Origin: Bryopsis sp. KO-2023
Lineage: Eukaryota; Chlorophyta; Ulvophyceae; Bryopsidales; Bryopsidaceae
NCBI GenBank assembly: GCA_030272585.1
Contig: BSYQ01000003.1
Coordinates: 6,882,001-6,946,000, forward strand
Reading direction: 5' to 3'
DNA length: 64,000 nt
This document shows positions 12,890 through 24,020 of this stretch, piece after piece (the first letter of the stretch is position 1; every line of letters starts with the position of its first letter). The notes under the pieces are model-generated. The model ran no database searches. It was not told where the DNA came from and worked only from the letters and a program-made list of their open reading frames with translations. Both the position numbers and the translations under genes were made by a program.

Positions 12890-13098
12890 AAGCACACCCC
12901 AAAACCATAAGAGAGGAGGGGAAAAAAATAAAAACCAAAAAAAAAAACGCTGCTCAAATAATCTCCTGCATACTTCATCGTTGTTTAAAATCACGCCCTG
13001 CAGTTTTCACGTCCTTTTTTTCCCCCCTCTCTCTCTTTTTTTCCGTTTTTTTTTCCCATTTCTTCTTCCCCCCCTTTTTTTTCTGCATTTCGTCGTTA

Positions 13099-16000
13099 TT
13101 ACCGATCATCTGTCCTGAGGTTTTCTTCGGAATCGTCCCGATTGGTTCTTTCTACATTTTCATTATCGCACAGATTTCCTTCAGGGTCAGACCTGGGGCC
13201 CCGAAATAACCTTCTTTGTGACGGTCCGGCTTCCGAACAAGAGTCCCCTCCATCCTGGTCCGTTTCATTTCCAATCGCATTTGAAATCGGATTTTCCCCG
13301 TGCTGCTTGTCTACCTCCACGGCACCAGCCTGTATGAGAGCTGCTGAGGATTTGCTGTCCACCATGACTAAGATTCTCTTGCGGTTCAGCACACCCTCCG
13401 TGGGGTCTTTGGGTACTTGAAGGGCAAGCAGCTGCTCGAGCGTCACTGCCACTTGAGCAGCCGTAGGGCGTTGGGATTGAGATGTTTGCAGGCAAGCAGC
13501 CGCCTTTTCGATGTACTCCGCTATTTGCACCTCATTGACCTGATCAAAAAAATGCCAAGCAAAACAATAACCACCCTGAATTCAAAAAATGCCAAACAAA
13601 ATAATCACCCCCCCCCCCCTCAAATCCATCCTCCCCCAGAAAAGTAGAACTCAATTTGACGGGCCGCACCTTCAGTGAGAATTTGTTTTGGTGAGTACCC
13701 AGTTTCTGTCCATGAACCTCACCTGGCCCTGAATCATGGGATCAACTGCCTTCTTGATTTCATCAAGTTTGTCCAGCCTTTTCAGCACAAATTTCACGAG
13801 ATTCTGCTCCTGTGCCGGCCGGCTCGTGTCCACCGGATACCTTCCGGTGAGCAGCTCCAGCATCACCACCCCCAGAGAATAAACATCGGATTTCGTGGTA
13901 ACATTCCCGGACGTCGCATACTCGGGTGCAATATAACCGAACGTGGGTAGCACCTCCCCGGAGCTGGACCTCAAGTTCCTTCGAGAACGGGGGGGCAAAT
14001 CGCGAGGGACACGTGTGGACAGGCCGAAATCTGAAATGTGAGCCTCTCCATACTCGTCCAGCAAAATATTGGCAGTTTTGAAATCACGATGCACAACGGC
14101 TGGGTCGGTGGACTCGTGCAAATGAGCCAAACCCCTGGCGGCCCCCACCATTGCTTTCAGCCTGACTGGCCACGAGAAGAAGCTGTCTTTGTGGTCCAGG
14201 AGGTCCCTTGCATTGCCTTTGGGCATGAGGTCGAACACACAGCAGCGATTTCCGTTTTCCACGCAAGCTCCCAGGCACCGCATGATATTGGGGTGATTAA
14301 ATTGGCTCAATGTGGAAACCTCGACATAGAACTCCCTGTCCCCTTGCTGGCCCCTGACACCACACCATCAAAAAGTTGAAAAAAAATACTTTGAAGCATA
14401 TATTCAGAAAAAAAATTATACTTTGAAGCATATTCAATCAAAATTGAAGAAAACAGACAGCACCAATATACATTGCTTGGCATATTTTCTGGGCACTCAC
14501 TCACCCTGACTCCAGTCTCTTTATGGCTACAGGCAACCCATCCTGTAGAACCCCCCTGTATACTTTCCCAAACCCTCCCTCGCCCAAAACCTCACATTCT
14601 GGAAATCCACCGGTCGCAGCCCTCAACTCGGCATACGAGAATCTCCTCAAACCATTCGGCAAGGCATTCTGCAACACGATCGACCTTTCGCTGGCTCTGA
14701 TCAGCTCGGACAGAGGGTTGACCACACTCACACTCCCATCTTGTGCTTGAGCCAATTCCTGCTCCAGGGTCAACAAGGCTCGACGCCGCTCAGCCCTCCC
14801 TTGCCTCAACTTCTGTAAACACACTCCGCAGCAGAGCACCACCACCACCACCACCACGATCAAGATTATAATACTTATGAGCAAATGCCTCGTCGCCCAG
14901 TCGACCCCGTCTGCCATTCCGTCCTCGATTTTGTTCCCGAGCCCCTCTTTTTTGCTGTCTTGGTTTTCGACGGACGGAGATGCTAGGAGTTCACTGTCAG
15001 GCATGGAGTTTTCTTGGTCATGTTTCGAGGCATCGTTTTGGGAGGAGCTCTCCTTAGGATCGATCAACGTCCAAATGTGGGTGGTGACTGGGGATTGGAC
15101 ATTGCCAGCACGGTCAGTTGACCTGATTTGGATGGCATGCCTTCCTGGAGATAACCCCTAAAAAACCACAAAAAAAAGACTCAACTCATGAAACACACAC
15201 AGCAAGGGTCATCGAGCACCCCAACTTTCTCCCCGGAACGGAAAAATTCAACCAGGTTGGATATGCATTGATTTGTTTATTTCGTTTGGTGATAACAAAA
15301 AAGAGGTCAAGTGCAACCTCAACACACCTCAAAGGTCACCCCGCTTTTACAAATCTCCCATCCCTTGAGGTCCAGCTGGCATTCCACCTTCTCCACACCG
15401 GACAGGTGATCGAAAGCCTCGAAATTGAATTGCACAGCTGACAGCGTAGAATTGTCGGGGGGTAGTTCTCCCACAAACTCCGTTTGAGGACTCACTCGAT
15501 CGAGCGTCCATGACACTTTGGCATTTCCGTTTTTACCACCGCCACCAGAATCAGCCTTTCGCAACACAACCCATGCACACCCATTCAGAATTTTTCATTG
15601 GAAAAAAAAAGAAAAAAACATACTCAGAAATCTTCGGGGAAAAAAAAAACAAAGTGAAAGGGAGCACTTTTACACATTCCTTCAAACTCACAGAAAAAAA
15701 AGCAGCTTTCTCGATCGACTTCTACGAGGATGTTTTCAAACTGGCACCGCCTCTTCTTGACACATGTAGATAGGATAAGAATTATTACAACTCACCTCAA
15801 CCATGAACGTATATCGACCGTCCCGAGTCAGAATCCCTTTCGGGTAGTAAGGAGAGTTACATTGATGCCAAAATCGAAGAATGGTATTTTCCAGCATCAA
15901 CTGGCATTTCATCCCAACAGAAAATCCAGTAACTGTAAAGGATATTTCAACATTATCATCGCGCACAGACGAGTCTGGCTCAGGCCCCTGAAATAATTAC

Positions 16001-16952
16001 CACCACAAAAAAACATATTGCACTATATTTTGCAATTATCAAAAATAATATCAAACCCCGTTGGAAACTTGATGGGTTCTCTGTGAGTGTTCAGAAATAA
16101 AAACAAAAATAAAAACAGAAAAAAACAAAATTATCAAAAGTACAGCACAGAAATATTTCCTTCTTTTTTTTTCGGCGAGCCCCTCCCTCCCAATCTTTTA
16201 AAAGAACCATCCAAGAAATAACCCTTTTTTTTTCAGACAGCTTATTCTACAGAGAAAAAAGGAAAAAAAAAAAAGATACCTTTGTTATATGTACTGAATT
16301 TTGTTGGAGCAGGAGCCTGCTGCCGCTGGAGATCGCAGCATTTCTTTTTACAGACACCAGATCTCTGCTGCCCACTCCATTATTAACACCAGAAGTGGCT
16401 GCAACAGCAAACAGCATCGATGAATTACTAAAAAACAACTACAGAAAACAAACTCCATCCCCACCCTCATTTCCACAGCAGACTTTCAGAAAGAAACAAT
16501 GATGGTGCCCGATCTCTCGGATGCTAATAGTGAGTAAAAACTGGTCAGTCATGTGTAACTGGCAACAAAAAAACAGTAAGCAGGTTACAGAAGTTAGTAA
16601 AATAAGTGTTAATAAAACACGAATCCCCATCTCTTCAACTCTGCATGGGTGGACACCCTTTCTCTGACAGCCTCTCCATCAGCTAAAAACGTTATAGAAC
16701 AGGTGGGAGCACACCAGTAGTTTCTTGGGGAAATTACACTGCACGCAATATCTCAATACGGGCCCAGCGGGAAATTAGGCCAGGGAAACTTTTTCGGAAA
16801 GACAGCATTGACGCCCAAAGTTGGGATTCCTTACGTAGGTGCTCGACAGCCAAGTCGTATCCCCTGCTTTGCGAGGTGACGAGTTCGAACAAGCAGGAAA
16901 GAATCAGCACTCCTATCAACAGCGACGTCCGTCTCGTTCGCTCTAATCTCAT
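13099..16952 (-). CDS. Receptor-like Ser/Thr kinase (RLK/Pelle) with Ig-like ectodomain repeats
   Basis: Single-pass membrane receptor kinase. Exons: 16952-16835, 16398-16280, 15987-15796, 15555-15328, 15157-14505, 14353-13723, 13539-13099 (794 codons, 793 residues). Residues 1-29 form a signal peptide (core LLIGVLILSCLFELVTS). The ectodomain has two repeats of about 90 residues: a paired-Cys beta module with an aromatic-rich strand (GRYTFMVEV; HAIQIRSTDRAGN), each ending in a WTLD/WTLI-type motif, like the Ig-like modules of some bacterial and algal surface proteins. A transmembrane helix lies at about 310-333. The kinase shows GEGGFG near 411, AIK Lys near 432, HRDFKTAN near 525, DFG and APE (IAPEYATSG), so an active RD kinase is expected. 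A 110-residue acidic tail follows. The acceptor of exon 4 (aaag before 15555) has a poor pyrimidine tract and is the weakest joint. The ligand is unknown. Confidence 0.88.
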
Positions 16953-18040
16953 GCTGGACTCGAACGAGAGAGCGCCCCCTCCGCCAACCTTCTCTCTCGA
17001 AGATTGCCTCGAAGAATCACCAAACGCAGCTCCCCCCGTGCCAGCGTCACGATGCGAATTAGAGGGAGGACGTGGTGCTGTCTTTCTCTCTCTATCTCTC
17101 TTTTTTTTGGGCTTCCGCGATATCCCCCAAGACACCGCTGCCAAGCTAAAAAGTGGTGGGAAAAAAACCAAAAAGTCTAGCGGGAAGACCCTCCTGGTGA
17201 TATTGACAAACCCGGGAGGGCTCGCATGATGCGATCAAATTTTTTTCGCCTTCCTCGACTCCGACTTCAACGACAGTTTCGGAGGGAGTCGAGAAAGAAT
17301 TCTCGAAATTGTACAGGCATTGTACAGTCACCATCCCAACGATTACGCAACAAATCATCGATTGCTGTGCGCTCCAGAAAAACGAACTCGAAACTAACTT
17401 GCAAATTAGTCGAAGAAATAATCCTTGCTGTGATTTTCCTTGCTTGCTGTTCTTCTGAGGAAGGTAACAAAAAAAATCTCGAATCGCTGGTGAAACAGGG
17501 AGGGGCTTTTGTGAGAGTGAAAGACGTGTCTGGATGTTGCTTTTTTTTTTTTTTTTTTTTTTTTTTTTGTGAATTTATATTTTAAGTTTTTTTGCTTTGC
17601 AATTGTGAGAGTGGAGATAACCTTGAAACACCAGGATCTCACCAAACGACTTTTTTTTTGCAGTATTTCATATCGATAGTGGGGAGACCTCAGGTACTAT
17701 ACTTTAGCAATATGAACCTTATGATTTGACACCAGCCCAGGAAATAAGAGGGGATGTCCAGCCTTTTTTTTTTCTTCTAGAATTGGCAAACAAAGTTCAT
17801 ATCTATACGGAGGGTGTGCCACTTTTCTCTCTTGTACAAAAAAAAAAAATCTCTGCAATTAACTTACAAAACCACCAATGGCCATTGAAATACAAAAAAA
17901 TCAAACCAGTTGCTGCCTACAGTTTTGCCCCACCCCCCGATTTCGACCAACAAAAGAAACACCGAAATTCTTTGCTGAGAATGAATAAAAAATCAATCGT
18001 TCCGGTCCCCACTCTCTCTCTCTCTCTGTGTGTGCTGCCT
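16953..18040. other. RLK 5' flank and phosphodiesterase 3' flank
   Basis: No supported exon. The stretch contains the RLK promoter/5' UTR (minus strand, above 16952) and the 3' end of the phosphodiesterase mRNA. A T tract of about 28 nt lies near 17,541-17,568, and a CT microsatellite near 18,011-18,026. Confidence 0.5.
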
Positions 18041-21000
18041 TCATCGCTTTCCCTGTTCAAGTTCTGCTGCCAACAATTCCCAGGTTTGCAGTGTGACATC
18101 GAGATTGAACCTCAGGACTGACATCAAATCAGGATCCACAAAGCATTCATATCTGTTCAGCGTCGGCTGTGGAAACGACCAAAACAAAAAATCAATCAGT
18201 GTGTGAAATGTGCCAGCAGATGATGTGCTGTGTAGCAGCTGAACAGAAAAAAAATGTATGGATTTTGATGCGACGATTGATAAAAAAAGATCTTGGAAGG
18301 GAAAGCTAGGTGGTCAATCAAACTGATGTGTTGCATATGCGTTTTGACTGGCTGAAATTTCAGTTTCAATTCTTGATGGTTCTTTACACCGGTGGCTTGG
18401 TTTCCATTTTCTTAAATGGTTATGCTTTCCATTTTCTCAAATTGGTTTTTGTTTTTAGCATAGAGCAGGGGAAATTTCAATTTACACAAGAAAGAAAAAA
18501 AAGACACACTTGTGCAAAAACCAAACAAAAGGGATAATGTGAAAAAAAATAGAAATCCAAAAAAACAAGAGATTAACCAAATAAAACAAACACAAGCTTC
18601 ATACTTTTCCATGCGAAGATACTCTATAATACATAATACATATATAAGAAAAATATATATAATATTATTATTTATTAATTATTAATTTAGTATTTTGTTG
18701 CACCTTGAGAAAAAGCTTGATAAAATTCCTCTGAGCGATTGGCAGTCGAACTTTGTTTCGATCACAGGCAGCCGATACCTCCAGTCCCAGACTCTTTTCC
18801 CTGTCGCCCTATTTTATAAACCAATACAAAATTAAAAAAAACCTTGCTTCCTGATGATGTCTTTTATTTTTACATTGGGCAGCTGTGCCAAAAAGTTTAT
18901 TAGCAATGGCATACTCTCTGATATTTCCTTGATATTTGTTTTTCTTCTCCAAAATAAATATCAAAAGGCGCAAGCAAGCCCCCCCCCCCGCAACTGGACT
19001 ACTTCCAAATGGACCACGAACGATTTCCTTGGAAAAAAAAATCTTTAAGAAAAAGAGAAAATCAGTATCATTTTTATTGTATTTTCTCCAAGATTTTGTT
19101 TTCAGAAGGAAAAAGAATCCTCACCTGCTGGAGAAACTCCATGATGACTAATTCGGCCCATCTGGAGGCTACTGGAAACGGTCTGGCTGGGTTTGAGATA
19201 TCTGCAATATGAAGGATCATTTGTAACAGCAAGCTCTTGCATTCCCACTTGTTCATGTCCCCAGCAACGACCTCCAATTTCTCGTTGAACCTTTTCATCA
19301 GTTCAAAATGAAGTGCCATGTCGGTTGATAGAACCATGTCAATGATAAGACGTCTGGCCTGACACAAAAGCCTGATTGAGTTTCAGACATAGAGTTTCCT
19401 TCTTCCCGACCCCCCCCAAAAAAAAAAAAAAAAAAATCTGATTTTGTTTTAAAAGTTAATTTAAGGGTTTTTTTTGGTTTTCGTTCGACGTTTTGTTACT
19501 ACGGAATGGAGGGTTGCTTATCAAACGAGAATTCTAACATCATTTATTGGAATTTAAAAAAGCAAGATTGGTTTTGTATTTTGAGTTGGGTTTCCACTGC
19601 TTCAATTCAATATTTTTGGTATTCAATGGACCCTAAATTCCCTCTTAGTTTCTTATTCATGTAACTATTCATCTAGAAAACATAAAAATAAAAAAATTAT
19701 ATTTCTTTTCAGTGGAAGCTAAACATGATGCTCTTTCAATGCTGCCTGCAACGCAAACCATTCACAAACACAACATTCCCTCCTTGTCAAAAATATTTCG
19801 CTGTCCGACTGTTTTTTCAAGTCAAACCTATTATGGGACCCTTGATTTTTCCCCCTCCTACACACCCTGTCGACGTTTGCCTTGGTGAAGCCATCAAAGA
19901 CGTTAAAATTTTCGTTTTCCATGATCCGAAAAGCTGTGGAGGCGTGGTGGTTTTCGTTCACCGATCGATCGTTGTAGGTGATCGCCAACGGGGAGCGAGT
20001 GGTGATCATGAAGTCGTTGTTGACCCCTTGATGCTCCACATCATGCACAGCGGACGCCAAAAGCAGACATAACAACTCAAGATCCGAAATCTTGACGTTC
20101 CTGCATTGCTTGTATATCACATAGGCGGCTTGGACAACGTCGGCGGCGTGAGTCTTGTTGTGATATGGGTTGTCGAGGTAGCGCCGTTCGATCTCGTACA
20201 AGAAATTCTCCACCTTCCATCGATTCAAATTCAAACTGTCCTGAAGGAGCAAACCGACCTTTACCCCCTAAATGGCTGCGGAATGTTTTGTTTGCAAGGC
20301 TCCAGCAACGAGAGTTTCTGGCAAGATTGGTGCGACATGCATATGCATGAATGTCTCCACACCCACCCACCCACAAGTTCTCTCGGTCCAGAATTGCACA
20401 CGTTATCGAGTATAGTGGAAAGTTGTTGGTCGCACCAGCAACAGCGAAAATATCCAAGTCCCAGCTGTCGATCTGAGCGCGATTTTATCCACATCAGGCC
20501 AAGGAAAACATGGTTGACTCTGTCAACGCGCACACCGCCACACAGGACACCCACCAGCTGCAGAATGCCAGAAATGCACCCAAACAGGAGAAGGGGGGGT
20601 CTTACCTCAGGAATCGCTGGAAGCGAAAGGGAATCCCGCGAGAATGCGGTCAACGATCTTGCGCCGTCGGTGGGTGACTGCTGTTGCGTGTCACCAGATG
20701 CTATCAGGGCCTCTGGCGACTGCGTTTCCGATTCTACATGCAACACCTTTCGCAGATTTCTCTCTTTCACCTGCGCGGAACAGAGAACGTCCAAGACATC
20801 ATGGCACGGGACAACAGGATGGCGGCCGACAATAAAGCACAATAGCGGCGGGAAAAAACCAGGCCCCCTACGTGTCGCACTCCGCCGCCGTCATCCTGCT
20901 GGGATTTCCAGGTGGTGTAATTTATGTTCAGCCACCAACAAGCAACTCGGGCCGCCCAGTTCGACGGATTCAGCCCAGTCAAGAAATTGTTCATGGATTC

Positions 21001-21216
21001 GCGGTCGCAGCAAATAGCCCGCCGCCTTGTCGGGTTGGCAGCCTCTCCCAGGTTCAAACTCTCCGTCGGAGGCACTTTTACCGTTGAAATGGATTCTGTG
21101 ACATTCGTTGGAGAAACTACCTCCACAAGCATTCGCTCGCTAGGGAGAGAAACTACCGCTGTGAGCATTCGTCCAGCGGACTGGTCAACTGGGGGAAGGA
21201 CAGACGCATCACTCAT
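18041..21216 (-). CDS. Class I cyclic-nucleotide 3',5'-phosphodiesterase
   Basis: Hydrolyses cAMP and/or cGMP to the 5'-monophosphate. Seven exons, all joints in phase 0: 21216-20872, 20770-20606, 20472-20371, 20240-19866, 19358-19125, 18808-18704, 18166-18041 (484 codons, 483 residues). The catalytic PDEase I domain fills the C-terminal two thirds: it begins with SWDLDIF, then YHNKTHAADV (first metal His), SAVHDVEHQGVNNDFM (HDxxHxGxNN metal site), SPLAITYNDRSVNENHH, and ILHIADISNPARP (metal Asp). The C-terminal GDREKSLGLEVSAACDR and RLPIAQRNFIKLF match the family's substrate-glutamine helix (Gln in PIAQ). The N-terminal ~150 residues are Ser/Thr-rich with no GAF, PAS or membrane segment. The start is the first ATG in the frame (21216); upstream the frame is open without ATG. 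Substrate specificity cannot be read. Confidence 0.92.
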
Positions 21217-21611
21217 GAGTTCGGAGTGCCATAGGCGTGCGGCCGAATATGGTCGGCTTCCAGAGCAGCGAGAATCGGTTAGCTTTTCCCCTTTGTCTTC
21301 AGCCAAGTGAGTGACACGCAGCTTTCGCAGCAGCAACAGGATTCTCAACGATACGGCGAGTTCTCAATCAGAAATCAGTTCCAGCCGCCCTTGACTTTTT
21401 TGCGCAACAGATTGACCAGAAACGAAAGAGGAGGTAAGGTCTAACCCTTCCATCGTTGACCAGCGACAGAATTTAGGCATGTGGAGCACCCAGCGACGCT
21501 TCCTCTATTCCGTTACAGGTTTTGCAGCACTGGAATCAAAAATGACATTCAGAAACAACAGCAGCGCCTAATTAGGGTGAACTGGCTTCCCCCCCCCCCT
21601 TCCTCAGCTTT
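21217..21611. other. Short intergenic between kinesin 3' end and phosphodiesterase start
   Basis: About 390 bases hold the kinesin 3' UTR and phosphodiesterase promoter, both on the minus strand. The open frame above 21216 lacks an ATG. A C10 run sits near 21,590. No other feature seen. Confidence 0.5.
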
Positions 21612-23520
21612 TCACTGAAGAAAATAGTCCTCTATTACGAAGTAAAAAAACAAACTTGTTGCCATGGCGACAAACGTTCGCTCCCTGGACGCTAGCACTG
21701 CAATGCAATACATCCGCAAGGAGTTCAATTTCGCAGCAAAAGTTGACTTTTCTACAAAGAGCGCCTCCCTCAATCTACGGGAAGCCTCGCCAAGATCCAC
21801 TGGGGCCGCGCGCTGTCGAGTGGCTGTCTCTTGGAGCAGGCGGACCTCTTCCTGAAGCTTCTCGCAATAGTCTTTGGCCTCTTTGAGCAGTCGCTCCACG
21901 GAGCCGCCACCACTCCGAACGTTGAGCTATGCAGGCATTGGGGACATATCAACGTTTTATTACAGAGCTCCTCAGCTTGGGAACACTTAGGGGAATTAAT
22001 TTGGGCATGAAATCAGCCCCCAATCTGTTGAGGAAGCCGACAATTCTGTGTAGGTAAATTTTGCATGATTGGGATTCAAACTGGCACTGGTTCAAGAATG
22101 GACTTCTGAAATCAATACCTGGACGGTGTTGGTTATTCCTTTTGCTCGGCTCCCAAACCTTAAAGAAGACAGCGATTCGGCGGCGTTGTCTTTGCATGGA
22201 GAACAACACACGATCAAAGTTGTTTTGGAAGTCCCTCCAAGAGAGTCTTGAAGCACTCTCGTCAGCTTGCTGTCTCTGTAGGGAATGTGTTTCGATTTTC
22301 CATCGGTCAAAGCGGAAATCACGTTGGCCAGGGCACTCAACGATTTGTTGATCAGAATTCCTGGATACCCAAGACAAAAACGACCAAAGTTCATGGCCAG
22401 CTCCACATAAGTTTTTTATCTTTCGCTGGAAAAACTCGGAAAACAGTTGTCTAGATGGAGATTGTAATGAACATACCACATACAACGCAATCCATTCTTG
22501 CTCTAGAACACACGCACTGGTTTTTACCTTCATCTAGAGTCACCCCTGTCGCTCCTGTTTTGGCTTGCCTTTCGCTTCCTGCCAAATCCACCATGCACAG
22601 TTTTGCATACTGTATCGAGCCATCACATTTTTGCTTTTCCACCATAATGTACACGATGCAGTGAGATCGGCTGCTGCCAGAATTCATTTCAGTGGCAGAA
22701 ACCGAGCGATTCGCGATTGCCCCCTCCATCAAAGCCACCAACTGATCCTCCCCAACCACCGAGACCTCCGTCGCTCCAGCCACATAAATGCCTCGATTCG
22801 AATCCTGTTTGACCTACACACCAATACAAACGGTGCTTGGGGTTTGACACGTGCATATATTTCCCTGTTCGTAAGACATTGACCCAACGAGTTTGTGTGA
22901 ACCCCACCTGCAGATCGTAATTTCTGGAGTCCAGCAAATCGCAAATCCTCTCGCAATATATTTCCACAGCGCTTGCTCGGACGTCGTACTTGCAGCCAGA
23001 ATCATCGCTCCTGATCCCCGCCGCCAATTCTCCCACCGCCCTCGGAACGACACCCCTCAACTCAGAATCGTTCATAACCCCTATCAGAGTGTGCGTCTTC
23101 CCACTACCCGTCTGGCCATACGCAAGAATGGTTCCATTATAGCCGTCGAGAACCGATCGAACGACGTGCTTGACATCTTCGAAAACGCAGCCCTGGCTTG
23201 TCCCTTGATCATACAGCTTATCGAACGTAAACATGTTCTTTTCATCGCCGCCGCCTCCCATGAACGTAACCTTCACACGTACCCCCCCCCACAAGCATTC
23301 AGATTCGAGCGCTTTTGCATTGGAAAAGGGTGAAAGCGATAGGTATGCTTGCTCCCCCAAGAATGCACCTTGTGGTGGAGACGCCTGTCCCCGATTTTTA
23401 TCCGATTTTGCCAAGCAATACCTGCTGATCTGAAACGCATTGGACACAAACATCGCCGGTTTCTTTCGCGGATTTGGGACGAAAACGCACGCAAACTGTT
23501 GTTGGTGACTCCGCCGCCAT
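21612..23520 (-). CDS. Kinesin motor protein, kinesin-1-like, N-terminal motor
   Basis: Microtubule plus-end motor. Exons: 23520-23422, about 23270-22908, 22813-22528, 22360-22119, 21926 to a stop at 21612 (or to a donor at 21711). The motor domain is nearly complete: [13 protein letters not shown] (beta1), P-loop [13 protein letters not shown], switch I NSGSSRSH, switch [24 protein letters not shown], then [17 protein letters not shown] and [11 protein letters not shown] neck/coiled-coil start ([17 protein letters not shown]) follows. Motif spacing resembles plant kinesin-1 proteins. Two weak points: the acceptor used for exon 2 (gtgtgaag before 23270) has no pyrimidine tract and sits beside a G9 run, and the beta-strand VRVKV just upstream may belong to the protein; and the C-terminus is only about 100 residues beyond the motor, short for a cargo-carrying kinesin, so 3' exons may be missing. 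About 450 residues as modelled. Confidence 0.85.
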
Positions 23521-24020
23521 GTCAAAGAAACCAAAGGCTGCGGAAACAACTGAAAAGAGAAATTGATGTTCGAGCAAGCAACGTTGTTAACAAAGGTCGA
23601 TGGGCAGTTCTCTCTGTTTCAACCTTTTTCTACCCACAGGGACGGGGAGAAATGCACATCAGCAAGCTGTCCTCAGTAGTTCCTGGCTACCCTTGACGTC
23701 ATATTGTACAGAAATCTTTCCAGAAATTGCCTCATCGTGGTTTCTGTCTTCTCTATTCGATCAATCGACCAACAGAGACAAAAGAAAATAGCATGCTGAG
23801 GTTGGTTGGACTGTTGGCCAGTGCATAGCTGGAGTCAGGAACACAATCTTGCTTGTACAAAACGAATCCTCATCTCTTTGTTTGGTTGGTTCAATATTTG
23901 GCAAGGGCGTTGTGTTGCCAATATAACGTACAGTGGTTTCAGACCTCCACACGAAGATATTTTCTGTCTACAAAAATTGCCGCCCCACAGGTAAGATGAG
24001 AAAAACACCCCGTTAGCTTC
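23521..24020. other. Intergenic, kinesin promoter and TPR-gene 3' flank
   Basis: Five hundred bases with no supported exon. It holds the kinesin 5' flank (minus strand) and the 3' UTR of the TPR gene that ends at 24021. Confidence 0.5.

Larger units (their letters stand above)
8670..13098. other. Low-complexity intergenic desert between FKBP and RLK 3' ends
   Basis: No credible exon was found over 4.4 kb. FKBP (+) and the RLK (-) converge here, so both 3' UTRs lie inside. From about 10,310 to 11,900 the plus strand is strongly pyrimidine-rich, with runs of T and C; from about 12,050 to 12,960 it becomes A-rich mixed with T tracts. Homopolymer runs (G11 near 9811, C10 near 10,440) and a CA microsatellite at about 12,867-12,889 occur. 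Many apparent ORFs are simply Phe/Ser/Leu or Lys-rich readings of these tracts. Confidence 0.65.

Noticed and set aside
16439..16630. Hydrophobic minus-strand ORF (MGIRVLLTLILLTSVTCL) as an alternative signal exon for the RLK
   Set aside because: It lies in the first RLK intron and cannot be joined in phase; the exon at 16952 already gives a good signal peptide.
20106..21017. 303-codon plus-strand ORF
   Set aside because: Antisense shadow of the phosphodiesterase exons and introns; no domain, no splice logic.
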